In this document: positions 1-7,743 of the stretch, one piece after another | Position numbering within the stretch: the stretch's first letter is position 1 | How the letters are laid out: each line of letters begins with the position of its first letter | Source: Alphaproteobacteria bacterium | Lineage (GTDB): Bacteria > Pseudomonadota > Alphaproteobacteria > Sphingomonadales > Sphingomonadaceae | DNA: 10,937 nt | Direction of reading: 5' to 3' | NCBI GenBank assembly: GCA_018970965.1 | Contig: JAGWVG010000033.1 | Coordinates: 1 to 10,937 of the forward strand | The notes under the pieces: model-generated | Databases searched by the model: none | The model's input: the letters and a program-made list of their open reading frames with translations, nothing else | What the model was told of the DNA's origin: nothing | Made by a program: the position numbers and the translations under genes

Positions 1-393
1 AACATGGTCGCGCCTGAAATGATGGCGCGGGGCGAAGGCTCAATTACCATTATCTCGTCGATTGGCGGGCTTAAGGGCTCGACAGTGATTGGCGCTTACT
101 GCATTTCCAAGGCAGCCGACATGCAGATGGCGCGCAATCTGGCGGATGAATTTGGCCCCAAGGGCGTCCGCGTCAACTGCATCGCGCCCGGCCTCATTCG
201 CACCGACTTTGCCCGCGCCTTGTGGGAAAACCCGGATACACTGGCCCGCTCTACCGCGCGATCCCCGCTGCGGCGCATTGGCGAGCCTGAGGAAATTGCG
301 GGCGCTGCCGTGTTCCTCGCCTCGCGCGCAGGTGCCTTCACCACCGGCCAAACTTTTGTGATTGATGGCGGGCAAACTGTCAGCGGCAGCTAA
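1..393 (+). CDS. SDR-family oxidoreductase, 5'-truncated by the window edge
   Basis: This is the C-terminal 130 residues of a classical short-chain dehydrogenase/reductase; the reading frame is open to the left edge, so the start and the Rossmann cofactor motif lie outside. Visible family marks are the catalytic serine of an ISSIGG motif (codon at 58-60) and the YxxxK pair YCISK (Tyr codon 97-99, Lys codon 109-111). These are followed by the VNCIAPGLIRT loop and the C-terminal GQTFVIDGG signature typical of FabG-like SDRs. Such enzymes oxidise alcohols or reduce ketones with NAD(P). The cofactor preference cannot be judged because the N-terminus is missing, and the substrate is unknown. The Met at nt 4 is internal to the fold and should not be taken as the start. 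A second SDR follows after 21 nt and a beta-oxidation enzyme further on, so a role in the same catabolic route is a reasonable inference. Confidence 0.93.
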   Translation, partial: NMVAPEMMARGEGSITIISSIGGLKGSTVIGAYCISKAADMQMARNLADEFGPKGVRVNCIAPGLIRTDFARALWENPDTLARSTARSPLRRIGEPEEIAGAAVFLASRAGAFTTGQTFVIDGGQTVSGS

Positions 394-414
394 GCAAATT
401 AGAGGAGACTGGAG

Positions 415-1218
415 ATGAGTGCACTCAAAGGCAAAGTCGCCATCATTACGGGCGCGGGCTCGGGCATTGGCCGCGCCTCCGCACTGCGTTTTGCAGCCGA
501 AGGCGCGAAGCTGGTGCTGGGCGATAAGACTGAGGCTGTCCACGCGACCGCACAGATGGTGAAAGACGCTGGCGGCTCTGTGACCGCGCTCCAGATGGAT
601 GCGGGCATCGAGGCTGATGTCGAAAATCTCGTGAAAACCGCGATCGATACTTATGGCGATTTGCATATTGCCTTCGCCAATGCGGGCGTCTCGGGCGGCA
701 TGGCGGGGATTTTTGACCTGACCCCGGCTGAGTGGGCTGAAATTCTCCGCGTGAACTTGATCGGCCCTTGGCTGATGGTGAAGCACGCCGGCCAAGCGAT
801 GATGGATGGCGGCCAAGGCGGCTCGATCATCCTCACCGCCAGCGTCGCAGGCATCCGCTCTGGCGCGGGCGGGCCCGCTTACTCGGCGTCCAAGGCGGGG
901 GTCATCAACTTGGCACAGGTATCAGCGCAGCAGCTCTCGGAAACTGGCATTCGTGTGAACGCGATCTGCCCCGGCCTCACTGAAACCGGGATGACCAAGC
1001 CGACCTTTGATTATGCGCGTGAGAAAGATGTGATGCACAAAGTCGGCCGCCTGAACCCGCTGCGTCGCGCCGCACAGCCCGATGAGTTGGCCAATGTGGC
1101 GCTGTTCCTCGCCTCCGATCAAGCCAGTTATGTCAACGGCCAAGCCATTGCCGTTGATGGTGGCCTCTCCTCCTCCCACCCGGTCACGCGTCAGCTGACC
1201 GGCCAGACCGCGGTGTAA
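415..1218 (+). CDS. SDR-family oxidoreductase, probably NAD-dependent
   Basis: A complete classical SDR of 267 residues, close to the usual 250-270. The cofactor motif TGAGSGIG is at residues 12-19. Asp37, at the end of the second strand (LGD), favours NAD over NADP by the usual SDR rule. The NAG motif is at 89-91, and the catalytic tetrad reads Asn114, Ser143, Tyr156 and Lys160. The C-terminal GQAIAVDGG signature is present, followed by a short polar tail ending in TGQTAV. The start at 415 is supported by GAGGAG at 402-407, seven bases upstream. It lies 21 nt after another SDR and only 3 nt before a serine hydrolase gene, so co-transcription is likely. It probably oxidises a secondary alcohol in a degradation pathway. 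That is inferred from the downstream hydratase/dehydrogenase, and the sequence gives no direct evidence of substrate. Confidence 0.95.
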   Translation: MSALKGKVAIITGAGSGIGRASALRFAAEGAKLVLGDKTEAVHATAQMVKDAGGSVTALQMDAGIEADVENLVKTAIDTYGDLHIAFANAGVSGGMAGIFDLTPAEWAEILRVNLIGPWLMVKHAGQAMMDGGQGGSIILTASVAGIRSGAGGPAYSASKAGVINLAQVSAQQLSETGIRVNAICPGLTETGMTKPTFDYAREKDVMHKVGRLNPLRRAAQPDELANVALFLASDQASYVNGQAIAVDGGLSSSHPVTRQLTGQTAV

Positions 1219-1221
1219 CCC

Positions 1222-2421
1222 ATGCAGATTGGAAATGCGAAAGAGCTGGGCTTTCTGCCCGACCGGTTAGAGCGCATTGGCGCGTTTATTCAGCGCAAAT
1301 ATCTCGATACAGGATTGCTCCCGCATGGGGCACTTCTGATCGGTCGGGGTGATGAAATCGCGCATCTCTGGACCTCGGGCGTTGATGAGGATGCTATTTT
1401 CCGTATCGCGTCCATGACCAAGCCGATCACCTCAATTGCGCTGATGCAATTGGTGGAACAAGGGCTGGTGGGCCTGTTGAACCCAGTGACGGATTATCTG
1501 CCCGAATTCGCCAATATTGGCGTGTATGAAGGCGGCGGCGGGGCGACACCCTTTATGACTCGCCCGCCCAAAACCGTCATGCGCGTGGTTGATCTTCTTC
1601 GTCACACTGCAGGCTTCACCTATAGCTTCCAAGAAATGGGCTATGTCGATGCCGCTTATCGCCGCACGGAAGTTGAGAACTGGTCCAAGATGACGGACCA
1701 GCAATTTATCGACATTTTGGCTGGCCTGCCAATTGAGTTCGATCCGGGCACCGAATGGAATTATTCGGTCGCAACGGATATTATTGGCGTGATTGTTGCG
1801 CGGGTTTCGGGCCAGCCTTTGGGAGAGTATTTCCAGCAGCATATTTTTGGTCCGCTCGGCATGGTCGACACTGGCTTTCAGGTCCCGGCTGATCAAGCGC
1901 ACCGCCTGCCGCCTGCTTATGCCTTCCACCCGACGGAAAAAATGAAGCCTTTTGACAAGCCAGGTGCCGAGAGTGGCTGGGCGCGGCCACGCAGCTTCCA
2001 TTCAGGGGGCGGCGGGCTTGCCTCAACTTTGTCAGATTATAACCGCTTCTGCCGCATGCTGCTCAATGGCGGCGCACTGGATGGCGTGCAGATTATCAGT
2101 CCAAAGACATTGGAATTGATGACCGCCAATCATTTGCCCGGCGGCGGCGATTTGACGCAACATTCGCGCGCCCTGTTCAGCGAGGCGGAAAATGGCGGCA
2201 TTGGCTTTGGCCTGGGCTTTGCGTGCAATATTGATCCTGCTGCAACGGCACTTGCGGGATCAAAGGGTGAATTTTTCTGGGGCGGGATGTTCTCAACGGC
2301 ATTCCTCGTTGATCCGGTTGAGCATATCACCATGGTGTTCATGACGCAGCTCATGCCCTCCACAACCTATCCGCTGCGCCGCGAAATCCGATCGCTGATG
2401 TACGCGGCCATGGCCGCCTAA
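1222..2421 (+). CDS. Serine hydrolase of the class C beta-lactamase/esterase fold
   Basis: This 399-residue protein belongs to the beta-lactamase-like serine hydrolases (Pfam Beta-lactamase), on the esterase side of the family. The nucleophile motif SMTK has Ser64 and Lys67. The second motif is Tyr181-Ser-Val, in WNYSVATD, rather than the Tyr-Ala-Asn of AmpC. The third motif position reads Trp353-Gly-Gly instead of Lys-Thr-Gly, a pattern described for EstB-type carboxylesterases. There is no signal peptide or lipobox, so a cytoplasmic enzyme is expected, unlike a resistance beta-lactamase. A glycine-rich loop (GGGGAT) lies around residues 104-109. The start is the only reasonable ATG and has no Shine-Dalgarno; it sits 3 nt after the SDR stop, implying translational coupling. 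A likely role is cleaving an ester or lactone feeding the neighbouring oxidoreductases; the substrate is unknown. Confidence 0.92.
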   Translation: MQIGNAKELGFLPDRLERIGAFIQRKYLDTGLLPHGALLIGRGDEIAHLWTSGVDEDAIFRIASMTKPITSIALMQLVEQGLVGLLNPVTDYLPEFANIGVYEGGGGATPFMTRPPKTVMRVVDLLRHTAGFTYSFQEMGYVDAAYRRTEVENWSKMTDQQFIDILAGLPIEFDPGTEWNYSVATDIIGVIVARVSGQPLGEYFQQHIFGPLGMVDTGFQVPADQAHRLPPAYAFHPTEKMKPFDKPGAESGWARPRSFHSGGGGLASTLSDYNRFCRMLLNGGALDGVQIISPKTLELMTANHLPGGGDLTQHSRALFSEAENGGIGFGLGFACNIDPAATALAGSKGEFFWGGMFSTAFLVDPVEHITMVFMTQLMPSTTYPLRREIRSLMYAAMAA

Positions 2422-2454
2422 TTCCCATTTCAATCCCCTTGACCGGAGAAAATA

Positions 2455-4455
2455 ATGCAGTCCGTCACTACCGAACGTCATGATGATGTGCTTGTCATCC
2501 TCGTCAACAATCCGCCCGTCAACGCGCTGAGCTGGCATGTCCGTCAGGGCATTAAAGATGGCATTGACGAAGCCTTGGGCGACGCCGCGATTAAGGCGGT
2601 TGTGCTGCGCTGCGCGGGCCAAACTTTCATTGCCGGGGCGGACATCACAGAATTTGGGAAGCCCGCACAGGGCCCTGACTTCAACGAAGTGCTGAACAGC
2701 ATTGAATTGGCGGGCAAGCCGGTGGTTGCCGCCATTCATGGCACCGCACTCGGCGGTGGCTTAGAAACTGCCCTAGTCTGCCATTATCGCGTTGCTGTGC
2801 CCTCGGCCATGCTCGGCGTGCCGGAAGTGAAGCTGGGGCTCTTGCCGGGTGCGGGCGGCACACAACGTCTGCCGCGGATCGTAGGCATTGAAGTGGCCGC
2901 GCAAATGGTCTCTTCGGGTGATCCTTTGCCCGCTGCCAAGGCCAAGGAGCTTGGCTTGGTTGATGCATTGGCGGGGGATACGACGCTGGCCGAAGACGCA
3001 ATTGCGTTTGCACGCAGCATGATCGCCCAAGGCCCGCGCCCCACGCGCAATCGTCCGATTACCGGCGATATTGGCGTGATCGAAAAGCTAAAGGCAGCCA
3101 ATGCCCGCAAGTGGAAGGGCTTTGAAGCACCCTATGCAAACCTTGCATGCGTGGAAGCTGCAACCCGCCTGCCCTTTGAAGAAGGCATGAAGTTTGAGCG
3201 CACCGAATTTATGAAGCTGATGACGGGCAGCCAATCTGCCGCACAGCGTCACATGTTCTTTGCAGAGCGTCAGGCCGCCAAAATTGATGGCCTGCCCAAG
3301 GATGTGCAGCTGCGTGACATTAAGAAAGTGGGCGTGATTGGCGCTGGCACCATGGGTGGCGGCATCAGCATGAACTTCCTGCAAGCTGGCATTCCCGTGA
3401 CCATTGTTGAAATGGCCAAAGAGGCACTCGACCGCGGCGTGGGCGTGATCCGCAAAAATTATGAAGCCTCGGCCGCCAAGGGCCGCTTCACGCCCGAAAA
3501 AGTAGAAAAGATGATGAGCCTGCTGACGCCCTCGCTCAGCATGGATGATCTGGCCGATTGCGACCTTGTTATCGAAGCCGTGTATGAAAGCATGGACGTT
3601 AAGAAGCATGTGTTCGGCAAGCTGGATAAGATTGTAAAACAAGGCGCGATCCTTGCCTCCAACACCAGCTATCTGGATGTGAATGAGATTGCCGCTGCCA
3701 CCAGCCGCCCCGCCGATGTGCTGGGGATGCATTTCTTCTCGCCCGCCAATGTGATGAAGCTTTTGGAAGTTGTGCGTGGGGACGCAACTGCCCTCGATGC
3801 GTTGGCAACCGTGATGGCTCTGGCAAAAAAGATCAAGAAAGTCGCCGTCGTCGCAGGCGTCTGCCACGGCTTTATTGGCAACCGCATGCTCTCGCAGCGC
3901 CAGAACCCCGCAAACCAATTGCTGTTGGAAGGCGCAACGCCTGCACAAATTGATAAGGTCCACACGGATTTTGGCATGCCAATGGGGCCATTTCAAATGG
4001 CGGACCTCGCGGGCCTCGACATTGGCTGGCATCGCGACCCAAGCCGGATAGACACCATCCGCGATGCCATGTGCGCTGCGGGCCGGTTCGGCCAGAAAAA
4101 CGGCAAGGGCTTTTACGATTATGATGAAAAGCGCAACGCTACGCCGAGCGCCGAGGCCTTGGCGATCATCGAAGACTTCCGCTCTAAATCGAACCTCGCC
4201 AAGCGCGAGATTAGCGATCAGGAAATCATTGAGCGCACGCTCTACCCAATGGTGAATGAGGGCTATAAAATCCTTGAAGAAGGAAAAGCCCAGCGCGCCT
4301 CCGACATCGATGTGGTGTGGATTTATGGCTATGGCTGGCCCGTCTATCGCGGTGGCCCGATGTTCTGGGGCGATTTGGAAGGTGCTGGCAAAATCGTTGA
4401 AGCACTTGAACGCCATGGCGTGAAAGTTGCGGAAAGCTTGAAGGCCAAGGCCTGA
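2455..4455 (+). CDS. Bifunctional enoyl-CoA hydratase / 3-hydroxyacyl-CoA dehydrogenase (FadJ-like)
   Basis: A 666-residue fusion carrying the two middle steps of beta-oxidation: hydration of trans-2-enoyl-CoA, then NAD-dependent oxidation of the L-3-hydroxyacyl-CoA. The N-terminal crotonase domain (about 1-190) has the oxyanion-hole segments AGADITEF (60-67) and GTALGGGLE. Its catalytic glutamates are Glu104 and Glu124, the latter in the segment ending [10 protein letters not shown]. After a linker, the dehydrogenase Rossmann domain shows GAGTMG at 296-301 and the acidic NAD-ribose residue Glu319. The catalytic pair is His426 (MHFFSP) and Glu438 (LLEVV). Two C-terminal helical dehydrogenase domains follow, containing GFIGNRM and the late [14 protein letters not shown] motif. 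Size and layout fit FadJ and peroxisomal multifunctional enzymes (about 670-720). GGAG at 2445-2448 supports the start. No thiolase gene is visible, so the exact gene name is left open. Confidence 0.95.
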   Translation: MQSVTTERHDDVLVILVNNPPVNALSWHVRQGIKDGIDEALGDAAIKAVVLRCAGQTFIAGADITEFGKPAQGPDFNEVLNSIELAGKPVVAAIHGTALGGGLETALVCHYRVAVPSAMLGVPEVKLGLLPGAGGTQRLPRIVGIEVAAQMVSSGDPLPAAKAKELGLVDALAGDTTLAEDAIAFARSMIAQGPRPTRNRPITGDIGVIEKLKAANARKWKGFEAPYANLACVEAATRLPFEEGMKFERTEFMKLMTGSQSAAQRHMFFAERQAAKIDGLPKDVQLRDIKKVGVIGAGTMGGGISMNFLQAGIPVTIVEMAKEALDRGVGVIRKNYEASAAKGRFTPEKVEKMMSLLTPSLSMDDLADCDLVIEAVYESMDVKKHVFGKLDKIVKQGAILASNTSYLDVNEIAAATSRPADVLGMHFFSPANVMKLLEVVRGDATALDALATVMALAKKIKKVAVVAGVCHGFIGNRMLSQRQNPANQLLLEGATPAQIDKVHTDFGMPMGPFQMADLAGLDIGWHRDPSRIDTIRDAMCAAGRFGQKNGKGFYDYDEKRNATPSAEALAIIEDFRSKSNLAKREISDQEIIERTLYPMVNEGYKILEEGKAQRASDIDVVWIYGYGWPVYRGGPMFWGDLEGAGKIVEALERHGVKVAESLKAKA

Positions 4456-4475
4456 GCGACTAACAGCGCCCGACT

Positions 4476-4504
4476 CTCCGGCTTCCTGAATTCAGGGGCC
4501 GGAG
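4476..4504. terminator. GC-rich hairpin between fadJ-like gene and gapR; possible terminator or leader structure
   Basis: CTCCGGC at 4476-4482 pairs perfectly with GCCGGAG at 4498-4504. The interior is a second palindrome, CCTGAATTCAGG at 4485-4496, giving a long stem with a small TT/G internal loop and an AATT apex. It lies 20 nt after the fadJ-like stop and 22 nt before the gapR start. No run of T follows, so a classic intrinsic terminator for the plus strand is not shown. It could be a weak terminator, a 3'-end stabiliser of the catabolic mRNA, or a structure in the gapR leader. Confidence 0.55.
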
Positions 4505-4516
4505 CCTTGGGGAATT

Positions 4517-4520
4517 GGAG
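4517..4520 (+). promoter_or_regulatory. Ribosome binding site of gapR
   Basis: GGAG six bases before the ATG at 4527. It overlaps an in-frame TTG at 4515, which argues against the TTG as the start and fixes the protein at 78 residues. Confidence 0.7.
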
Positions 4521-4526
4521 CAGAAA

Positions 4527-4763
4527 ATGAGTGAGAATGTTGCAGCAGACGAGCTTCGCCTGCTGATTGAGCGTATTGAGCGTTTGGAAGAAGAGAAAAA
4601 AGGCATCGCCGATGATATCCGCGACGTCTATTCTGAAGCCAAGGCGCGCGGCTATGATGCAAAAATCATGCGCCAAATCGTCCGCCTGCGGAAGATGGAA
4701 GCCCATGACCGTCAAGAAATGGAAGCCATTCTTGACACCTATAAGGCAGCATTGGGCCTTTAA
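4527..4763 (+). CDS. gapR: GapR-family (DUF2312) nucleoid-associated DNA-binding protein
   Basis: A 78-residue basic, all-helical protein. It matches the DUF2312 family: a first coiled-coil helix from about residue 8 to 40 with the [19 protein letters not shown] stretch, then the [12 protein letters not shown] segment and a C-terminal helix ending in ALGL. In Caulobacter the family member GapR forms a clamp on overtwisted, AT-rich DNA ahead of forks and RNA polymerase and stimulates gyrase and topoisomerase IV. This copy is slightly shorter than the roughly 89-residue Caulobacter protein, differing at the N-terminus. The cytoplasmic, nucleoid location is known from the family. It precedes yebC by 28 nt in the same direction, so shared transcription with yebC-ruvCAB is likely. 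An in-frame TTG at 4515 would add four residues but overlaps the ribosome binding site. Confidence 0.92.
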   Translation: MSENVAADELRLLIERIERLEEEKKGIADDIRDVYSEAKARGYDAKIMRQIVRLRKMEAHDRQEMEAILDTYKAALGL

Positions 4764-4791
4764 CGCAGCGATTGAGACTTAGGATAGGCAC

Positions 4792-5535
4792 ATGGCAGGT
4801 CATTCCAAATTTAAGAACATCATGCACCGCAAAGGTGCGCAGGATAAAAAGCGTTCGGCGCTCTTTTCCAAGCTGTCGCGTGAAATTACCGTCGCGGCGA
4901 AAATGGGCCTGCCTGATCCTGATGCCAATGCCCGTTTGCGCGCCGCCGTGCTTGCGGCCCGTGCGCAATCCATGCCGAAGGACAATATCCAACGCGCGAT
5001 TGATAAGGCCTCCGGCTCGGACATGGAGACCTATGAGGAAATCCGCTACGAAGGCTTTGGCCCCGGCGGTGTTGCCATCATCGTTGAAGCACTGACCGAC
5101 AATCGCAACCGCACGGCCACCAATGTGCGCACTGCCTTTTCCAAAAATGGCGGCAATATGGGCACGGCAGGCTCGGTGAGCCACGGCTTTGATCGGCTGG
5201 GGCTGATTGAATATCCGGGCAGCGCGGGCGATGCAGATAAGGTGTTTGAAGCTGCTCTTGAAGCCGGCGCCGATGATGTGGAATCTTCAGACGAAGGCCA
5301 TTCCATCTGGACCAGCATTGATGCGCTGCATGAAGTCGCCAAGGCGCTGGAAGCGGCCCTGGGGGAACCCGAGGGCGTCAAGCTCGCCTGGCGGCCCACC
5401 ACGATGGTGGAAGTGGGTGAAGAGGACGCCGGCAAGCTGCTCCGTATGATCGATACGCTGGAAGAAGATGATGACGTTCAGACGGTGTGGGGCAATTATG
5501 ATGTGCCCGACGCGATTATGGAGAAGCTGGGCTAA
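4792..5535 (+). CDS. yebC: YebC/PmpR-family translation and transcription regulator (TACO1-like)
   Basis: A 247-residue protein with the full YebC signature: N-terminal MAGHSK (1-6), the basic [10 protein letters not shown] segment (12-21), [10 protein letters not shown] (61-70), YEGFGPGG (86-93), LTDNRNRT (101-108) and GGNMG (120-124). The C-terminal half is acidic, including an EEDDD cluster. Family members have been reported as transcriptional regulators (PmpR). More recently bacterial YebC proteins have been reported to help ribosomes through difficult proline-rich stretches, like mitochondrial TACO1. AGGA at 4781-4784 supports the ATG. It sits directly upstream of ruvC, a conserved proteobacterial arrangement, and 28 nt after gapR. 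The length is normal for the family and nothing is missing. Cytoplasmic. Confidence 0.96.
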   Translation: MAGHSKFKNIMHRKGAQDKKRSALFSKLSREITVAAKMGLPDPDANARLRAAVLAARAQSMPKDNIQRAIDKASGSDMETYEEIRYEGFGPGGVAIIVEALTDNRNRTATNVRTAFSKNGGNMGTAGSVSHGFDRLGLIEYPGSAGDADKVFEAALEAGADDVESSDEGHSIWTSIDALHEVAKALEAALGEPEGVKLAWRPTTMVEVGEEDAGKLLRMIDTLEEDDDVQTVWGNYDVPDAIMEKLG

Positions 5536-5539
5536 GCCT

Positions 5540-5566
5540 ATGGCGCAGCCCATTTCGCGCGCATGA
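5540..5566 (+). other. 8-codon leader reading frame overlapping the ruvC start
   Basis: A short frame encodes MAQPISRA and stops at TGA 5564-5566, which overlaps the ruvC ATG (5563-5565) in the ATGA arrangement used for translational coupling. It starts 4 nt after the yebC stop. ruvC itself has no Shine-Dalgarno and no alternative in-frame start, because its frame upstream closes at the yebC stop. The micro-frame could deliver ribosomes to ruvC, but such a short frame can also arise by chance. It has no strong ribosome binding site of its own; the nearest purine run, GAGAAG, is 13 nt upstream. Confidence 0.3.
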
Positions 5567-6048
5567 TCCTTCTCGGCATCGACCCTGGGCTTGGCACAAC
5601 CGGCTGGGGCGTGATTGCCGCCGAAGGCAACCGACTTTCGCACATCGCCAATGGCCGGATTGTAACCGACACAAAGGCTCCGCTTGCAGCCCGGCTTGTT
5701 GAACTGGATCGCGGCCTGACCGACATCCTCCTCCAATACCGGCCCGATGGCGTCGGGGTGGAGGAGGTGTTTGTGAATTCCAACCCACAATCCACCTTGA
5801 AGCTGGGCCAAGCCCGGGGCGCCCTTTTGCTCTCTGCCGCGCGCGGTGGGCTGGAAATTGGCGAATATGCCGCGCGGCTGGTGAAAAAGGCCGTGGTTGG
5901 CGTGGGCAATGCCGATAAGGCCCAAGTCCATGCGATGGTCAGCCGTTTGCTGCCTGGCGCGAAAATTGCCGGGCCAGATGCCGCCGATGCGCTGGCTGTT
6001 GCGATTACCCATGCGCACCATTTGGCAAGCGCACGTCGGCTCGGTTAA
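5563..6048 (+). CDS. ruvC: Crossover junction endodeoxyribonuclease RuvC
   Basis: Holliday-junction resolvase that cuts the four-way junction symmetrically in concert with RuvAB. At 161 residues it is close to the usual 165-175. The four acidic metal ligands of the RNase H-like fold are present: Asp7 in LGIDPGLG, Glu67 in GVEEVF, and Asp139 and Asp142 in [17 protein letters not shown]. The conserved [13 protein letters not shown] helix (75-86) follows the second ligand. The start places Asp7 as in E. coli RuvC. It is the only possible start, since the frame upstream runs back without ATG, GTG or TTG to the yebC stop 27 nt away. No Shine-Dalgarno is visible, so coupling to yebC or to the 8-codon leader frame is likely. 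It works as a dimer in the cytoplasm. Confidence 0.97.
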   Translation: MILLGIDPGLGTTGWGVIAAEGNRLSHIANGRIVTDTKAPLAARLVELDRGLTDILLQYRPDGVGVEEVFVNSNPQSTLKLGQARGALLLSAARGGLEIGEYAARLVKKAVVGVGNADKAQVHAMVSRLLPGAKIAGPDAADALAVAITHAHHLASARRLG

Positions 6049-6121
6049 ATTATCCCCCGATTGGGGAAGAAAAGCAGAACAAAGGCTTCGACAAGCCGCC
6101 CACCCGGGCTAAAGACAGGGC
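6049..6121 (+). other. ruvC-ruvA intergenic segment with a short hairpin
   Basis: This 73-nt gap contains GGCTT/AAGCC (6084-6088 with 6093-6097, loop CGAC) and a weaker CCCC/GGGG (6055-6058 with 6063-6066). AGCC at 6094-6097 could instead pair with GGCT at 6107-6110. No convincing promoter or T-run is seen. The ruvA start that follows has only CAGGG one base upstream, a poor ribosome binding site. It is probably an untranslated linker within the ruv transcript. Confidence 0.4.
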
Positions 6122-6718
6122 ATGATCGCCCGTCTCACAGGAACGCTGGCTGAAACTGCTGCCGACCACGCCGTGATTGATGTGAACGGTGTGGGCTATC
6201 TTGTGCTCGCCTCCAGCCGTACTTTGAGCGCAATTGGCGCTGTGGGCAGCCAGGTGATGCTGCTCACCGAAATGCAGGTGCGCGAAGATTCCATGACGCT
6301 TTTTGCCTTTGGCAGCGCGGGAGAGCGAGATTGGTTTCGCTTGCTCACTGGCGTGCAAGGCGTGGGTGGCAAAGTGGCACTCTCCATTCTTTCGACGTTG
6401 GATCCGGATGAGCTGAGCCAATCGGTCGCCCGGCAAGATAAAGCGATGGTCGCGCGCGCCAATGGCGTCGGGCCGAAATTGGCGGAACGTATTGTTCGGG
6501 AATTGAAGGACAAAGTGGGCGCCGTGGCTCTGGGTGGTGCAGGCGCCTCCCCGGTTGCTGCAGCAGGTGCCGCGGCGGATGCCGTGTCCGCACTCACGGG
6601 CCTTGGCTTTAAATCGCATGAAGCAGGGGCGGCCGTGGCTGCGGCAGAAGCCGAGCTTGGCCCCAATGCCACGCTGGATGCGCTGGTGCGCTTGGCGCTG
6701 AAAAAGGCCGCAAAATGA
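6122..6718 (+). CDS. ruvA: Holliday junction branch migration complex subunit RuvA
   Basis: RuvA tetramers bind the open square Holliday junction and load the RuvB motor. The 198-residue product begins MIARLTGTL, as expected for the N-terminal OB-fold domain. It keeps the acidic-pin residues Glu55 and Asp56 that separate strands at the crossover. Two helix-hairpin-helix DNA-binding motifs follow: [14 protein letters not shown] (77-90) and [16 protein letters not shown] (113-128). An Ala/Gly-rich flexible linker spans roughly 135-152. The C-terminal three-helix domain (about 153-198) that contacts RuvB contains the ALTGLGF motif. The start is the only one available, because the frame is closed by TAA at 6110-6112, although its ribosome binding site is weak. 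The stop overlaps the ruvB start by ATGA, indicating tight coupling of the two subunits. Confidence 0.97.
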   Translation: MIARLTGTLAETAADHAVIDVNGVGYLVLASSRTLSAIGAVGSQVMLLTEMQVREDSMTLFAFGSAGERDWFRLLTGVQGVGGKVALSILSTLDPDELSQSVARQDKAMVARANGVGPKLAERIVRELKDKVGAVALGGAGASPVAAAGAAADAVSALTGLGFKSHEAGAAVAAAEAELGPNATLDALVRLALKKAAK

Positions 6719-7743
6719 GCGAGGAAGATCGCCTGATCAGCGCCGGCCGTCGGCCTGAGGATATGGATGCGGCGCTGCGTCCCAAATCACTGGAAGAATT
6801 TGTCGGCCAAAAGGCCGCGCGCGACAATTTGCGCGTCTTTATCGAAGCCGCCAAGACCCGCGGCGATGCGCTGGACCATGTGTTGTTCTTCGGCCCGCCG
6901 GGCTTGGGTAAGACGACACTGGCGCAAATCATCGCGCGCGAGATGGGCGTAGGGTTTCGGGCAACTTCGGGGCCCGTCATCGCCAAATCGGGCGATTTGG
7001 CGGCGCTGCTCACCAATTTGGAAGATGGTGACGTTCTCTTCATTGATGAAATTCACCGGCTCAATCCAGCGGTCGAAGAAGTGCTCTATCCCGCGATGGA
7101 GGATCGTGCGCTTGATATCATGATTGGTGAAGGACCATCTGCCCGATCTGTCCGCATCGACCTGCCCAAGTTCACGCTGGTGGGCGCAACCACGCGGCAG
7201 GGTTTGCTAACCACGCCCTTACGCGACCGCTTTGGCATTCCCGTCCGGCTTAACTTCTACAGCCATGAAGAATTGCAACAGGTAATCCGTCGCGCAGCAG
7301 GGCTGCTCGATTTGGGCATTGCCGAAGATGGCGCGCATGAAATTGCGAAAAGATCCCGTGGCACACCCCGCATTGCAGGCCGTTTGCTGCGCCGTGTGCG
7401 GGATTTTGCCAATGTCGCTGGTGAGGCCGTTGTCACGGCCAAGATTGCGGATGCCGCGCTTAACCGGCTGGAGGTTGATGCGCTGGGGCTTGATGCAATG
7501 GACCGACGCTATCTGACGATGATTGCCGATGTTTATCGCGGCGGGCCTGTGGGCGTCGAGGCGCTGGCAGCCGGCCTGTCAGAACCGCGTGACACAATTG
7601 AAGATGTGGTCGAGCCTTATTTGCTGCAATTGGGCCTCATAGCACGCACGGCACGTGGCCGCCTGCTCAATCCGCCGGGCTGGAAGCATTTGGGGCTCAA
7701 CCCGCCCGCCGGAAGCCAAGATGGGCTGTTTGACACAAAATAA
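6715..7743 (+). CDS. ruvB: Holliday junction branch migration ATPase RuvB
   Basis: The AAA+ motor of the RuvAB branch-migration machine; it forms hexameric rings that pump DNA through the RuvA-bound junction. All functional motifs are intact in 342 residues. Walker A is GPPGLGKTT at 60-68 (Lys66) and Walker B is LFIDEIH with Asp111-Glu112. Sensor 1 is GATTR at 157-161, the arginine-finger region is LRDRFG with Arg172, and sensor 2 is GTPRI with Arg219. The C-terminal winged-helix domain runs to the end with [13 protein letters not shown] at 311-323. The ATG overlaps the ruvA stop. The length matches the family (about 335-350). Together with yebC, ruvC and ruvA this makes a complete conserved block. 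Confidence 0.98.
   Translation: MSEEDRLISAGRRPEDMDAALRPKSLEEFVGQKAARDNLRVFIEAAKTRGDALDHVLFFGPPGLGKTTLAQIIAREMGVGFRATSGPVIAKSGDLAALLTNLEDGDVLFIDEIHRLNPAVEEVLYPAMEDRALDIMIGEGPSARSVRIDLPKFTLVGATTRQGLLTTPLRDRFGIPVRLNFYSHEELQQVIRRAAGLLDLGIAEDGAHEIAKRSRGTPRIAGRLLRRVRDFANVAGEAVVTAKIADAALNRLEVDALGLDAMDRRYLTMIADVYRGGPVGVEALAAGLSEPRDTIEDVVEPYLLQLGLIARTARGRLLNPPGWKHLGLNPPAGSQDGLFDTK

Noticed and set aside
40..816. 258-codon open frame on the minus strand spanning both SDR genes
   Set aside because: It crosses two well-supported plus-strand genes and their intergenic gap, and has no family motif.
1222..2421. Antibiotic-resistance beta-lactamase
   Set aside because: There is no signal peptide, and the YxN and KTG motifs are replaced by Tyr-Ser-Val and Trp-Gly-Gly, pointing to the esterase branch.
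3088..4416. 442-codon open frame on the minus strand
   Set aside because: It lies wholly opposite the FadJ-like gene, has a His/Ala-rich composition typical of an antisense shadow, and shows no recognisable domain. The plus-strand gene has all catalytic motifs intact.
4515..4526. TTG as an upstream start for gapR
   Set aside because: The TTG overlaps the GGAG ribosome binding site used by the ATG at 4527, and the added residues do not resemble the family.
4772..5095. 107-codon plus-strand frame overlapping yebC
   Set aside because: It is out of frame with the well-conserved yebC, has Arg/Pro-rich shadow composition, and belongs to no recognisable family.
6055..6066. CCCCGATTGGGG after ruvC as a terminator
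   Set aside because: The stem is only 4 bp and is followed by A/G-rich sequence, not a T-run; ruvA and ruvB continue in the same direction.
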